Shown piece by piece: positions 32,898 through 40,946 of a DNA stretch of 64,000 nt (positions within the stretch are counted from its first letter, which is position 1; every line of letters begins with the position of its first letter). The DNA is from Shimia_B sp038525525 (GTDB lineage: Bacteria > Pseudomonadota > Alphaproteobacteria > Rhodobacterales > Rhodobacteraceae). The notes beneath the pieces were generated by a model. It made no database searches. It was given only the letters and a program-made list of their open reading frames with translations, and was not told the origin of the DNA. The DNA lies in assembly GCA_038525525.1 (NCBI GenBank), contig JBCBHO010000003.1, positions 310,001 to 374,000 on the forward strand, written 5' to 3'. A program made the translations under genes and the position numbers.

Positions 32898-33829
32898 CGC
32901 TCACCCATCCAGTGACGGACCGCCTCGAGCGCTCTTTCCGCTTGGGCGCGCTGCTCCGCCTCGTCACCCGCCGCACGCGAGATGGCCCAGCCGCAGCTGG
33001 CGAGCGCGCGCAGCATCGTGAAAAAGCGCAGCCGCTCAAGGGTCGGCGGTATCCTCAGCGTGCCATAGCCCGCCAAAAGCGCGTCCTCCAGCAAAGGCAG
33101 CTTAGGATGGGAAAGATGCTGAACCATCGCGGTGCCTAGGTCGTAGGCGCGGTATCCAAAGCCCGCATCGTCAAAGTCGATCAGCGCAAGGCCCGCGGGC
33201 GTGGCGAGAATGTTCTCCTGAAGGCAGTCGGCGTGGATCAGGCCCGCATCAACGGCGTTCATGTCCACGAGTTCGTCATAGGCCTGCGCTTTCACCCGCA
33301 AGAGGATCTCTAGTTCAGACCCATCGAGCGTCGGGTTCTCCCAAAAACGGCCCCACAGCGGCTCTTCGCCCAAGAGCGCATCCGCATCCCATGCCGGGCG
33401 CTGAATATCGTCTGTCTCCACGGCATCCGTTGCATCATGGAATGCGGCGATCAGCGCACCGACGGCAGCGTAGAGCGCGCGGAGCTCTTCATCCGTCCCC
33501 GGTAGCTCCCGGCCTCCAGCACCGATGGCGCGCCCCTCGAGCCATGTGACCGCGCTGGCATACTGACCGCCATGCACCGCCCGGAGAAACGTCTGGTCCC
33601 CAGACGCGACGGGCCGTGGGCAGGGGAAGCCAAGATCGGCGAGGCGGGACATCCAGCGCAGCTCGCTTTCGATCGCCATGCGACTTTGATATCCGGCACG
33701 ATGGACACGCAGAGCGATCTTTTGCCCGTCAATTGTGCAAGAATAGACCCTGTTTTCCCGGGCAGCGACGAGTGCGGGAGGGTCTTCCAAATCGCCCCAA
33801 AGCCCGGCGATTTCAGCTAGATCGGACAT
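32894..33829 (-). CDS. APH-fold small-molecule kinase (hydroxylysine kinase / homoserine kinase II type)
   Basis: A 311-residue kinase of the aminoglycoside phosphotransferase fold. It has the Brenner motif LIHADCLQENILA, the metal-binding DFD in LALIDFDDAGFGYRAYDLGTAM and an N-lobe Lys in KIALRVHRAGY. Its start overlaps a class III aminotransferase of the phospho-lyase type by 13 bases. In animals the same two families (HYKK plus PHYKPL) degrade hydroxylysine, so this pair may phosphorylate an amino alcohol and then eliminate phosphate and ammonia. The substrate is inferred, not known. Confidence 0.8.
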   Translation of the reverse strand: MSDLAEIAGLWGDLEDPPALVAARENRVYSCTIDGQKIALRVHRAGYQSRMAIESELRWMSRLADLGFPCPRPVASGDQTFLRAVHGGQYASAVTWLEGRAIGAGGRELPGTDEELRALYAAVGALIAAFHDATDAVETDDIQRPAWDADALLGEEPLWGRFWENPTLDGSELEILLRVKAQAYDELVDMNAVDAGLIHADCLQENILATPAGLALIDFDDAGFGYRAYDLGTAMVQHLSHPKLPLLEDALLAGYGTLRIPPTLERLRFFTMLRALASCGWAISRAAGDEAEQRAQAERALEAVRHWMGER

Positions 33830-35076
33830 GTGGCGAGCGCTTTCTTCAGTGTCGTCATGAGGTGATCCAAATGGTCCTCGTCAAAGGGCATGGGCGGGCG
33901 CAGCTTGAGAATGTTGCGATGCGGCCCGATCGTTCCAAGGAGTATCCCCTGCCTTCGCAGCTCCTCCATGAGCCATGCCGCGAGCTCTGGCACAGGCTCA
34001 TTGTCCCTGGTCAGCTCGACGGCGTAGAAATGACCGCGGCCGCGTATATTCGCTTCAGCATGGAAATCCGCAGACCCGAGCGCGTCAACGACGATCGGCG
34101 ACATCCGCGCCGCATGGGCTGTGAGACCGTCGTCTTCGATCACGTCGAGCGTTGCAGAAGCGGCGGCAGCGCTCACCGGGTTGCCACCGAACGTGTTGAA
34201 ATAGCCGAACGCCTCACGGAAGGCTGCCATGATCTCTGGGCGGGCAAGGCAGGCTGCCACCGGATGACCGTTCCCCATCGGTTTGCCAAGGGTTGTGATG
34301 TCGGCCCTGAGATCCATCCAACCTTGTGCCCACATATGTCGCCCGGTTCTGCCAAATCCCGACTGCACCTCGTCCGCGATGATGAGCCCGCCCGCATCTC
34401 GCACAACGGAAACGGTCGGGGCGAGAAAGTCATCGGGAAGGTCGGGGAGCCCCTCGTTCGCGAAGATCGGGCAGACCATGAGGCCCGCGAAGCCCGACCC
34501 GTTGGCCTCGAGCGCCTTGATGGCCGTGTGGACGCTCTCGGCAAAAGCTCTGCCCTGGCCCTCACGCGTGCCTCCGAGCGGGGCAAGGGTGTGCGGGGTG
34601 GGGACGAAGCGCACGTGGTCTCCGTAGCCGCCTATGGGCGGGCGGCGCGTGCTGAGCTGGGAGACCGCTGCCGTGTTTCCATGGTACGTGGCATCCGTCG
34701 CGATGAATCCGCGTTTCCCCGTGGCCGCCTGCGCCATACGGAGCGCAATGTCGTTCGCTTCGGATCCAGTGCAGACGAGGATCGCCTGCTGGTCCGTCTC
34801 GAACGTCGCGACAAGCCGCTCGACATAGCTCACCACCCCTTCGTGCAGGTAGCGGGAATGCGTGTTGAGCGTCGCTGCTTGCCGTGAAATCGCGTCAACG
34901 ACGCGCGGGTGGCAATGACCCACATGGGCCACGTTGTTGTAGCAGTCGAGGTATCTCTTACCGTCCGCGTCCCAGAGCCAGCAGCCTTCTCCCCTCACGA
35001 TATGGACGGGGTCGGCGTAGAAGGTCGGCATGTTGGGGCCCAGCACGCGTGTCCGTCGCGCGAGAAGGTCACTCAT
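33817..35076 (-). CDS. Class III PLP enzyme, phospho-lyase type (ETNPPL/PHYKPL-like)
   Basis: A 419-residue PLP enzyme of the class III aminotransferase fold. It has the cofactor site CTGSEANDIALRMAQ, the Asp in LIIADEVQSGFGRTG and the Schiff-base Lys in TTLGKPMGNGHPVAA. The GKPMGNGHP context is typical of ethanolamine-phosphate and phosphohydroxylysine phospho-lyases rather than omega-transaminases. The coupled downstream kinase supports this reading. An alternative is an ordinary omega-aminotransferase. The start overlaps the arfB end by 8 bases. Confidence 0.8.
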   Translation of the reverse strand: MSDLLARRTRVLGPNMPTFYADPVHIVRGEGCWLWDADGKRYLDCYNNVAHVGHCHPRVVDAISRQAATLNTHSRYLHEGVVSYVERLVATFETDQQAILVCTGSEANDIALRMAQAATGKRGFIATDATYHGNTAAVSQLSTRRPPIGGYGDHVRFVPTPHTLAPLGGTREGQGRAFAESVHTAIKALEANGSGFAGLMVCPIFANEGLPDLPDDFLAPTVSVVRDAGGLIIADEVQSGFGRTGRHMWAQGWMDLRADITTLGKPMGNGHPVAACLARPEIMAAFREAFGYFNTFGGNPVSAAAASATLDVIEDDGLTAHAARMSPIVVDALGSADFHAEANIRGRGHFYAVELTRDNEPVPELAAWLMEELRRQGILLGTIGPHRNILKLRPPMPFDEDHLDHLMTTLKKALATCPI

Positions 35077-35491
35077 TGGGTGAAACCCTTCCGCGAAGCG
35101 CCTTCTTTTCCGCGGTTGCAGCCTTCGCTTTCAGGCGCCGCTTCTTGGAGGCCAGTGTAGGCCGCGTGGGAATTCTGCGCTTCGGCTTCTCGAGCGCCCT
35201 CTGGATCAGGTCCTTGAGCCTCTCCCGGGCGATCTCTCGATTGCGCGCCTGGCTGCGTGTCTCCTGCACCTGCACGATGAGCGCGCCATCTTGCGTCCAG
35301 CGGCGTCCCGCGAGCCGTCTCAGCCGCCGCTTCACTGGGTCCGGAAGATGGGGAGACCGCTCAGCTTCGAAGCGCAGCTCCACGGCCGTATTGACCTTGT
35401 TCACGTTCTGCCCGCCCGGGCCGCTTGACCGGGCGAAGGTCTCCACCATCTCCCAGTCCTCGATCGTGATGTCCCGGCTGATTTGCAGCAT
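35069..35491 (-). CDS. arfB: Alternative ribosome-rescue factor ArfB (peptidyl-tRNA hydrolase)
   Basis: Rescues ribosomes stalled without a stop codon by hydrolysing the peptidyl-tRNA. The 140-residue protein has the release-factor GGQ motif in SSGPGGQNVNKVNTAVELRF, and a Lys/Arg-rich C-terminal tail that enters the empty mRNA channel (KPKRRIPTRPTLASKKRR). The overlap with the aminotransferase start suggests coupled translation, although no functional link is apparent. Confidence 0.94.
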   Translation of the reverse strand: MLQISRDITIEDWEMVETFARSSGPGGQNVNKVNTAVELRFEAERSPHLPDPVKRRLRRLAGRRWTQDGALIVQVQETRSQARNREIARERLKDLIQRALEKPKRRIPTRPTLASKKRRLKAKAATAEKKALRGRVSPNE

Positions 35492-35580
35492 GACCGCACC
35501 CTAGCCTTGCCCCGTGTCGGTGGAAACCGGCTTGCGGCGGCAGCGCGGCTCCCGCAGGCTTGAAGCGAAGGAGGCTCCCC

Positions 35581-36264
35581 ATGCTCAGATCCACAGTTAA
35601 CGAGATCATCGCCGAGTCGAATGCGTTCATCCGGTCCCATGGCGTGCACTTGCCACCCTTCGCCTACCTCTCTCCGGCAGAGCTCAAGGCCCACGTCGCC
35701 CATGCGCCCTCGATCAGGGAGCGTTTCCTCGGTTGGGACATCACGGATTATGGAGAGGGAAAGTTCGAAGAGCTCGGGCTCTTTCTTTTCACCACGCGCA
35801 ACGGCCTCCAATCCAACATTCAAAGCGGGCGTGGCATGCTCTACGCCGAGAAGGTCATGATCGCGGGGGAGCACCAGATCAGCCCCATGCATCGCCATGT
35901 CACCAAGACAGAGGACATCATCAATCGTGGCGGAGGGGACCTCGTGCTCGAGCTCTTCACGGATGACGGCGCGGGCCAGGTGGACGAAGACGCCACCGTC
36001 GACGTCGTGAGCGATGGGCGTCAGCTGTCGTTGGCCGGGGGGGCGCATCTGCGCCTGAAACCGGGCGAGTCAGTGACGCTCGAGCCGCATACATGGCACG
36101 CCTTCTGGGGAGAGGGGGGCAAGGTGCTGATCGTCGAGGTGTCGAACGTGAACGATGATCGAACGGACAACATTTTTCGTGCTCCGATAGGACGCTTTTC
36201 GACAATTAATGAGGACACCGATCCTTCCCACCTCCTCGTCTCGGACTATGACACTTGGCTATGA
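35581..36264 (+). CDS. D-lyxose/D-mannose-type sugar isomerase (cupin)
   Basis: A 227-residue cupin that matches the D-lyxose isomerase family. Metal ligands are visible in ISPMHRHVTKTEDII (His, His, Glu) and in LEPHTWHAFWGE (His). The family interconverts D-lyxose and D-xylulose and often D-mannose and D-fructose. The ATG 35581 follows AAGGAGG by about 7 bases. Its stop overlaps the ATG of an aldo/keto reductase (ATGA), so the two form an operon. Confidence 0.85.
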   Translation: MLRSTVNEIIAESNAFIRSHGVHLPPFAYLSPAELKAHVAHAPSIRERFLGWDITDYGEGKFEELGLFLFTTRNGLQSNIQSGRGMLYAEKVMIAGEHQISPMHRHVTKTEDIINRGGGDLVLELFTDDGAGQVDEDATVDVVSDGRQLSLAGGAHLRLKPGESVTLEPHTWHAFWGEGGKVLIVEVSNVNDDRTDNIFRAPIGRFSTINEDTDPSHLLVSDYDTWL

Positions 36265-37292
36265 CCTACACGCCTTCCCCCGACCGCTACGACACGATGG
36301 TCTATCGCAAATGCGGTAGATCCGGCCTGAAACTTCCCGCCGTTTCCCTCGGTCTCTGGCACAACTTTGGCGATGACACGCCCGACGCGGTGAAGCGCGA
36401 CATGTGCCGCACAGCGTTCGACGCCGGCATCACGCATTTCGATCTCGCCAACAATTACGGCCCGCCACCGGGGTCGGCGGAGGAGTTCTTCGGTCGCTTC
36501 CTCGCCACGGATTTCCGAGGCTATCGGGACGAGCTCATCATCTCTTCCAAGGCGGGGTACGACATGTGGCCAGGGCCTTACGGAGAGTGGGGAAGCCGCA
36601 AATACGTGATCGCCTCCTGCGATCAATCACTGAAGCGCATGGGTCTCGACTACGTCGATATCTTCTATTCTCACCGCTTCGATCCCGAGACGCCTCTCGA
36701 AGAGACCATGGGCGCGCTCGACCAGATCGTGCGCTCGGGCAAAGCTCTCTACGCGGGGATCTCGAGCTACAATTCGCAGCGCACGCGCGAGGCCGTGGCG
36801 ATTCTAGAAGAGCTGGGTACGCCCTGCCTCATCCACCAGCCGTCCTACAACATGCTCAATCGGTGGGTTGAGACGGACGGGCTGAAAGACACGCTCCACG
36901 AGCTGGGCGTCGGCTCCATTGCCTTCACGCCGCTCGCGCAGGGCCTCCTGACCAAGAAGTATCTGAACGGGATCCCAGAGGGGAGCCGGGCGACGCAGGG
37001 CAAATCGCTCGACCCGGAAACATACACCGACAGCGTCCGGGACAGTATTCGTGCGCTCACTTCAATCGCGGAGGCCCGAGGGCAGTCCCTGGCGCAGATG
37101 GCGATTGCGTGGGTCCTGCGCGACGGGGGGATCACGACCGCGCTCATCGGTGCCTCGAAGCCCGAGCAAATCACGGAATGCGTGGGTGCCGTGGGCAACC
37201 TCGAATTCACGGCGGAGGAGCTCGCCGAAATCGACAAGGTGGCCAAGGATCAACCGATCAACCTGTGGGCGCGCTCGTCAGAGACGGAATGA
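36261..37292 (+). CDS. Aldo/keto reductase (YghZ-type, L-glyceraldehyde 3-phosphate reductase-like)
   Basis: A 343-residue AKR with the tetrad visible in FDLANNYGPPPGSAEEFFG (Asp, Tyr), LIISSKAGYDMWPGPYGE (Lys) and FYSHRFDPETPLEETM (His). The PGPYGEWGSRKY insertion is typical of the YghZ/GPR subfamily, which reduces L-glyceraldehyde 3-phosphate and methylglyoxal with NADPH. Length is normal. It is coupled to the sugar isomerase gene by an ATGA overlap and ends flush against the convergent aminotransferase. Confidence 0.9.
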   Translation: MTYTPSPDRYDTMVYRKCGRSGLKLPAVSLGLWHNFGDDTPDAVKRDMCRTAFDAGITHFDLANNYGPPPGSAEEFFGRFLATDFRGYRDELIISSKAGYDMWPGPYGEWGSRKYVIASCDQSLKRMGLDYVDIFYSHRFDPETPLEETMGALDQIVRSGKALYAGISSYNSQRTREAVAILEELGTPCLIHQPSYNMLNRWVETDGLKDTLHELGVGSIAFTPLAQGLLTKKYLNGIPEGSRATQGKSLDPETYTDSVRDSIRALTSIAEARGQSLAQMAIAWVLRDGGITTALIGASKPEQITECVGAVGNLEFTAEELAEIDKVAKDQPINLWARSSETE

Positions 37293-38405
37293 TCAGAGTG
37301 TCTTGAGCAAGGCGCTCATGCGGTCGAGGCCGAGCGCGAGCTTTGCCGCTTCACCTCCACCCACCCCGATGCGGATGTGACCGGGCCGCCCATAGGAAGA
37401 GCCCGGCAGAAGGAAGGTTCGATACGGGTCCGCAAGCAGCTGTCGGGCGAAGTCGTCTCCGTCGATACCGCTGAGTTTTGCAAGCCCGATGAGACCGGCC
37501 TCGGGCTTTTGCCATGAGAGCTTCGGCTCTTGGCCGACGAAGTCATCGAGGACGCGCAACGTGGCGAGCGCATCGGCGCGCACGTCCGCCAGCTTCGCCG
37601 CATAGCGGTCCGGGCGCATGGCGATCTCGGCGATGACCTCGCCCATGATGTTCATGATCTCGGAGCTGTTCTCACGCAGGATGAAAGCGTCCCGTATGGC
37701 GTCTGTGTCTGGGCAGATCATCCAGCCAGTGCGGAGGCCCTGGAGTCCCAAGGCCTTGGAGACGGACCCTGTCGTGATGCCTTTTTCGTACAACCCGGCC
37801 ACCGAGGCTGGGCGCGGCCCCGCCCATTCCAGACCGGCATAGCACTCGTCAACGAGAAGCCAGGCGCCGTTTCTAGCGGCAATAGAGACGATTTCCTGTA
37901 GCTCTGCCGTAGGGATCAATCGACCCGTCGGGTTGTTTGGATTGGTCAGGAAAATGAGCGTTGCGCCGTCCGCCGCATTTGCCAGGGCGTCGAGGTCCAG
38001 CGCCCAGCCGGCGGTCTCATCGCGCGGCACGCTTACGAGCTCTGCCCCTATGGCGTCTGCCATGACGCCGACCTGTGGCCAGCCCGGTGTCTCGGTGACG
38101 ATCTTCTGCCCCGGCCCGACAAGCTGCCTCAAGGCGAGATAGTTTGCTTCCGCGGCCCCTGCCGTGATGAGGACGCTGTCGAGCGGCAAGTCGAGGCCTG
38201 CGCGATCCAGCACGTGCCGCCGAAGCGCAGGCAAGCCTCGGAAATCCTGACCGTTCCAGTCCAGGGGCAGGTCGGGGTCGAGCTCTTCAAGAAACTCGCC
38301 AAGCCGCGGCGGCTCTGCGAGCGAGAAACCGACAAAGGCCTGGGGCTCGGCCGCCGTCGTCTCGAGCAGGTATTCGAAGAGGGTGTGTACCTTGACTTTG
38401 TGCAT
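37293..38405 (-). CDS. Class I/II PLP aminotransferase
   Basis: A 370-residue fold-type I aminotransferase. It has FLTNPNNPTGRLIP (cofactor Asn), LLVDECYAGLEW (Asp, Tyr) and the Schiff-base Lys in GSVSKALGLQGLRTGW. The substrate is unknown. The frame is open to 38735, but the protein-like part begins at ATG 38405 (MHKVKVHTLFEYLLE). It is divergent from the MBL-fold gene, with only 21 bases between starts, so the promoters must overlap the other gene. Confidence 0.86.
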   Translation of the reverse strand: MHKVKVHTLFEYLLETTAAEPQAFVGFSLAEPPRLGEFLEELDPDLPLDWNGQDFRGLPALRRHVLDRAGLDLPLDSVLITAGAAEANYLALRQLVGPGQKIVTETPGWPQVGVMADAIGAELVSVPRDETAGWALDLDALANAADGATLIFLTNPNNPTGRLIPTAELQEIVSIAARNGAWLLVDECYAGLEWAGPRPASVAGLYEKGITTGSVSKALGLQGLRTGWMICPDTDAIRDAFILRENSSEIMNIMGEVIAEIAMRPDRYAAKLADVRADALATLRVLDDFVGQEPKLSWQKPEAGLIGLAKLSGIDGDDFARQLLADPYRTFLLPGSSYGRPGHIRIGVGGGEAAKLALGLDRMSALLKTL

Positions 38406-38426
38406 CCCGCGCCGTCCCTTCGCCCC

Positions 38427-39155
38427 ATGTTCCTGAAGGGTCGCCCCATTTCGCTGACAGTGTTGGACTACGGCACTTTCCATGTCCACGAGGGGCCACG
38501 GGATATCGGGCTCATGGGCGCGCTTGTTGTCACGGATGCGGGCGAGCGCGTGCTGATCGATACTGGGCTTCCCGCGAAATATGCGCGCGATCCCGCGGCG
38601 GGGACGGAGGATGGGCTCGACAGTTTTGGTCATGTCCTGAGCGTGGGAGAGGAGAACCTGCCCGCCGCCCAGCTTGCCCTGTGTGGGGTGGAAGAGATCG
38701 ACCTTCTCATCATCACGCATACGCATATCGACCACATAGGCGCGATCTTCGACTTCCAGGATGTGCCGACCGTCATCTCCCGCCCGGAAATCGAGCTGCC
38801 GAAGCCTCTCTATTGGTCAGGCGGCCAACCTTGGGATTGGCCCGACCGGGATTGGTTGGTGGTCGCCGGGGACAGCAACATCGGACACGGCTTCGACGCC
38901 TTCCTCTGTCCGGGCCATGCGCCCGGGCAGCTCGCGTTTCTGATCACGCTCCCCGAGACAGGCCGAGTGCTTTGGCTCTCGGATGCGATCTCGAGGCCCT
39001 CAGAACTCGAGGAGCGCTTCGCAGGGGCATGGGATGCAGAGCAAGCGTTGCACCATGCCAAGCGCCTCCTCGCGCTCGAGCATGACCTGGCGATCTATGG
39101 TCACGGACCTGAGCAATGGTCGGAATTGAGGAAGGCGCCTCAAAGCTACCGCTAG
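38427..39155 (+). CDS. MBL-fold hydrolase (AHL-lactonase-like)
   Basis: A 242-residue metallo-beta-lactamase-fold protein. The metal site is HTHIDHIG at about residues 97-103, with later ligands in PGHAPGQ, WLSDAI and YGHGPEQW. The spacing and the order resemble the quorum-quenching N-acyl-homoserine lactonases, but family-wide substrate variety makes this tentative. No signal peptide is seen. It is divergent from the aminotransferase gene with a 21-base gap. Confidence 0.82.
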   Translation: MFLKGRPISLTVLDYGTFHVHEGPRDIGLMGALVVTDAGERVLIDTGLPAKYARDPAAGTEDGLDSFGHVLSVGEENLPAAQLALCGVEEIDLLIITHTHIDHIGAIFDFQDVPTVISRPEIELPKPLYWSGGQPWDWPDRDWLVVAGDSNIGHGFDAFLCPGHAPGQLAFLITLPETGRVLWLSDAISRPSELEERFAGAWDAEQALHHAKRLLALEHDLAIYGHGPEQWSELRKAPQSYR

Positions 39156-39249
39156 CGCTTCCCGTGAGAGCGGGAGCGAGGGGCCAGCCCCTCGCGCTCC
39201 CCGAGGTACGGGGCACAAAGAAGCTCGGTCCTTGTCGACGTTGTGGGCC

Positions 39250-39945
39250 TCACCGCACGTCCCGCCCCTGGTTGAGAATGATGACGTTGCCCGAAGAGAC
39301 ATCCCCCATCGGGCCAGCGAGATGGGCGACCCAGCCGGCGATCTGCTCGGGTCGCATGGCCTCGCCGTGGGGCATGGCGGAGATGGCCTTGTCCAGCGTC
39401 GCATCATCGAGCACGCCGAAGAGCGGGGTTTCCGTCATGGCAGGTGCGATGGAGTTCACCGCGATCCTGTCGCGTGCATAGCGGCGCGCGAGGTCTTTTG
39501 TGAGGGTGTCCATGGCGGCCTTCGACGCCCGGTAATGGGGCGGGTCGAAGACGTCGAAATTGTAGGCGCCGTTCGAAGAGATGTTGATGATCTTCTTCAC
39601 TCCCGCGCGGCCCAGCATGAGCGGCACGGCGGCCTGGCAGCAATGGAACATGGAGGAGAAGTTGACCGCCATCTGTGCCTCGAACTCGGCGGCGGGGATA
39701 TGGGGGAAATCGGACATGAAGCATGTGCCCGCGTTGTTGACGAGCACGTCGAGGCCGCCGTGCCGATCCGAGATGCCGTCGAAAACGGTTTTGATGGCGT
39801 CCGCATCGGTGAGGTCCACCGTGATGGGCTCAGCCGTATTCGAGTGCTTCAGATCGAGGCCGATGACGTTGTGTGACGGGGCGAGGGCTTCTGCGATGGC
39901 GGAGCCGAGCCCGCCCGCTGCGCCTGTGACGACTGCTATCTTCAT
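39250..39945 (-). CDS. SDR-family oxidoreductase
   Basis: A 231-residue short-chain dehydrogenase. It has TGAAGGLGSAIAEAL (cofactor binding), VLVNNAGTC, the catalytic Ser in INISSNGAY and the YRASKAAMD motif (Tyr, Lys). The product closely resembles other classical SDRs of unknown substrate. The ATG lies only about 25 bases after a strong leftward terminator that ends a micro-ORF unit, so expression may depend on read-through. Confidence 0.9.
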   Translation of the reverse strand: MKIAVVTGAAGGLGSAIAEALAPSHNVIGLDLKHSNTAEPITVDLTDADAIKTVFDGISDRHGGLDVLVNNAGTCFMSDFPHIPAAEFEAQMAVNFSSMFHCCQAAVPLMLGRAGVKKIINISSNGAYNFDVFDPPHYRASKAAMDTLTKDLARRYARDRIAVNSIAPAMTETPLFGVLDDATLDKAISAMPHGEAMRPEQIAGWVAHLAGPMGDVSSGNVIILNQGRDVR

Positions 39946-39969
39946 GGCGCGACCCTATACGGGAAACGT

Positions 39970-40003
39970 AAAAGGGCCACCCCGGCGAAACGGAGTGGCC
40001 CTT
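39970..40003 (-). terminator. Strong leftward intrinsic terminator upstream of the SDR gene
   Basis: Read leftward: AAGGGCCAC (40003-39995 on the minus strand), a 14-base loop with a small inner CCG/CGG stem, then GTGGCCCTT (39980-39972), followed by T (39973-39970). A 9-bp stem with a T run is a convincing terminator for transcription coming from 40.1 kb. It ends only about 25 bases before the SDR start codon. Confidence 0.8.
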
Positions 40004-40027
40004 CGAAGTTTGCGGAGGCAGGGCCGG

Positions 40028-40130
40028 TTAGTGACCGTTGCCAGCTGGGGCGGCGCAGCCGCCGAGGGTTGCCTTAGAGGCGCGCCTCCCCAGTTGTCCC
40101 GACCGCTTTCTCCAGAACCTTCATCGACAC
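40028..40130 (-). CDS. Micro-ORF behind a 16S-tail-complementary Shine-Dalgarno
   Basis: GTG 40130 opens an 18-codon frame (VSMKVLEKAVGTTGEARL) that stops at TAA 40076-40074. A +1 shift at CTC-TAA-G would continue as KATLGGCAAPAGNGH and stop at 40030-40028, giving 33 residues. The ribosome site is AGAAAGGAGGTGATCCA (40147-40131), complementary to the whole 3' tail of 16S rRNA, placed 7 bases (GGAGG to GTG) before the start. A GGCGGC/GCCGCC hairpin (40049-40063) and a terminator follow. I cannot tell a peptide gene from a leader peptide of the SDR gene. Confidence 0.35.
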
Positions 40131-40147
40131 TGGATCACCTCCTTTCT
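40131..40147 (-). promoter_or_regulatory. Unusual ribosome binding site matching the 16S rRNA 3' end
   Basis: The plus strand reads TGGATCACCTCCTTTCT, the sequence of the 16S rRNA 3' end and the first bases beyond it. On the minus strand this gives a 17-base anti-anti-Shine-Dalgarno match, far longer than the 4-7 bases usual in this window. It decides the GTG start at 40130. Confidence 0.6.
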
Positions 40148-40206
40148 GAATGTTTCGCCTATGCCTTCAAAGAAAGTCGCGTCCGACGAAATGTCAATCA
40201 AAAGGC

Positions 40207-40836
40207 TCAGGCGGTTTCTTGTGTCGCAGCGCGACGCTGAACAATCAGGCGGAATGGCACGAGGGCGATCATCGCGAGCGAAAGCTTCACGCCCCAATCC
40301 GCCACGGCGAGCGACACCCAAAGCGGTGCCTCCGGACCGAAGCCGAGAAGCGGCAGCACCTCCTGCGCCCAGACAGGCATGTTGTCAGGCTCCATGCCGT
40401 TCAGAAGCGCCGAGAACGCGATGGTAAAGAAGATCGCCGTATCGACCGTGGACCCGATCAGCGTGGAGGCGAGGGGTGCACGCCACCACCGCCCGTCGCG
40501 GAGCCGGTCAAAGACGGCCACGTCCACGAGCTGCGCGGTGAGGAACGCAAGGCCCGAGCCCAGCGCCACCCGGAAAGTCACGAGCGGGCCGAACTCGCCC
40601 ATGATCTGCGTCCCCACGAGGGAGCAGAAGATGCCGACGATGAAGCCCACGATCACCACCTGCCGCGCGGCGCGGGGCCCGTAGAAACGGTTCATCAGGT
40701 CGGTGACGAGAAAGGCGAGTGGGTACGTGAATGCGCCCCAGGTGAGCCAATTCCCGAAGAGAAACTGCACGAGGATGTTGGAGGCCAGCACGATGGCGGC
40801 CATGGCAAGAATGCCGGGAATGTGGGTGCGGTCCAT
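40207..40836 (-). CDS. Queuosine precursor transporter (VUT/YhhQ family)
   Basis: A 209-residue inner-membrane protein with about six hydrophobic segments. The N-terminal ASNILVQFLFG, the segment GAFTYPLAFLVTDLMNRFYG and the end-of-domain STLIGSTVDTAIFFTIAF are characteristic of the COG1738 vitamin-uptake-transporter family, which imports preQ0/preQ1 for queuosine. I looked for a preQ1 aptamer in the 110 bases upstream and saw none. Confidence 0.88.
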   Translation of the reverse strand: MDRTHIPGILAMAAIVLASNILVQFLFGNWLTWGAFTYPLAFLVTDLMNRFYGPRAARQVVIVGFIVGIFCSLVGTQIMGEFGPLVTFRVALGSGLAFLTAQLVDVAVFDRLRDGRWWRAPLASTLIGSTVDTAIFFTIAFSALLNGMEPDNMPVWAQEVLPLLGFGPEAPLWVSLAVADWGVKLSLAMIALVPFRLIVQRRAATQETA

Positions 40837-40946
40837 TTGTCAGAGCCCGTTTTTACAAGGTTGCGGAACTTGGCCGCCTGATGGCGGCGCGCGTGTCCTA
40901 ATGCCGCACTGCGACCTTGGCAAGCTCGGAGGAGGTGATGCCGGCT

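Noticed and set aside
40131..40147. Fragment of a 16S rRNA gene
   Set aside because: Only 17 bases match, they end sharply, and no upstream 16S sequence is present. A ribosome site for the minus-strand frame explains it better, though a remnant cannot be strictly excluded.
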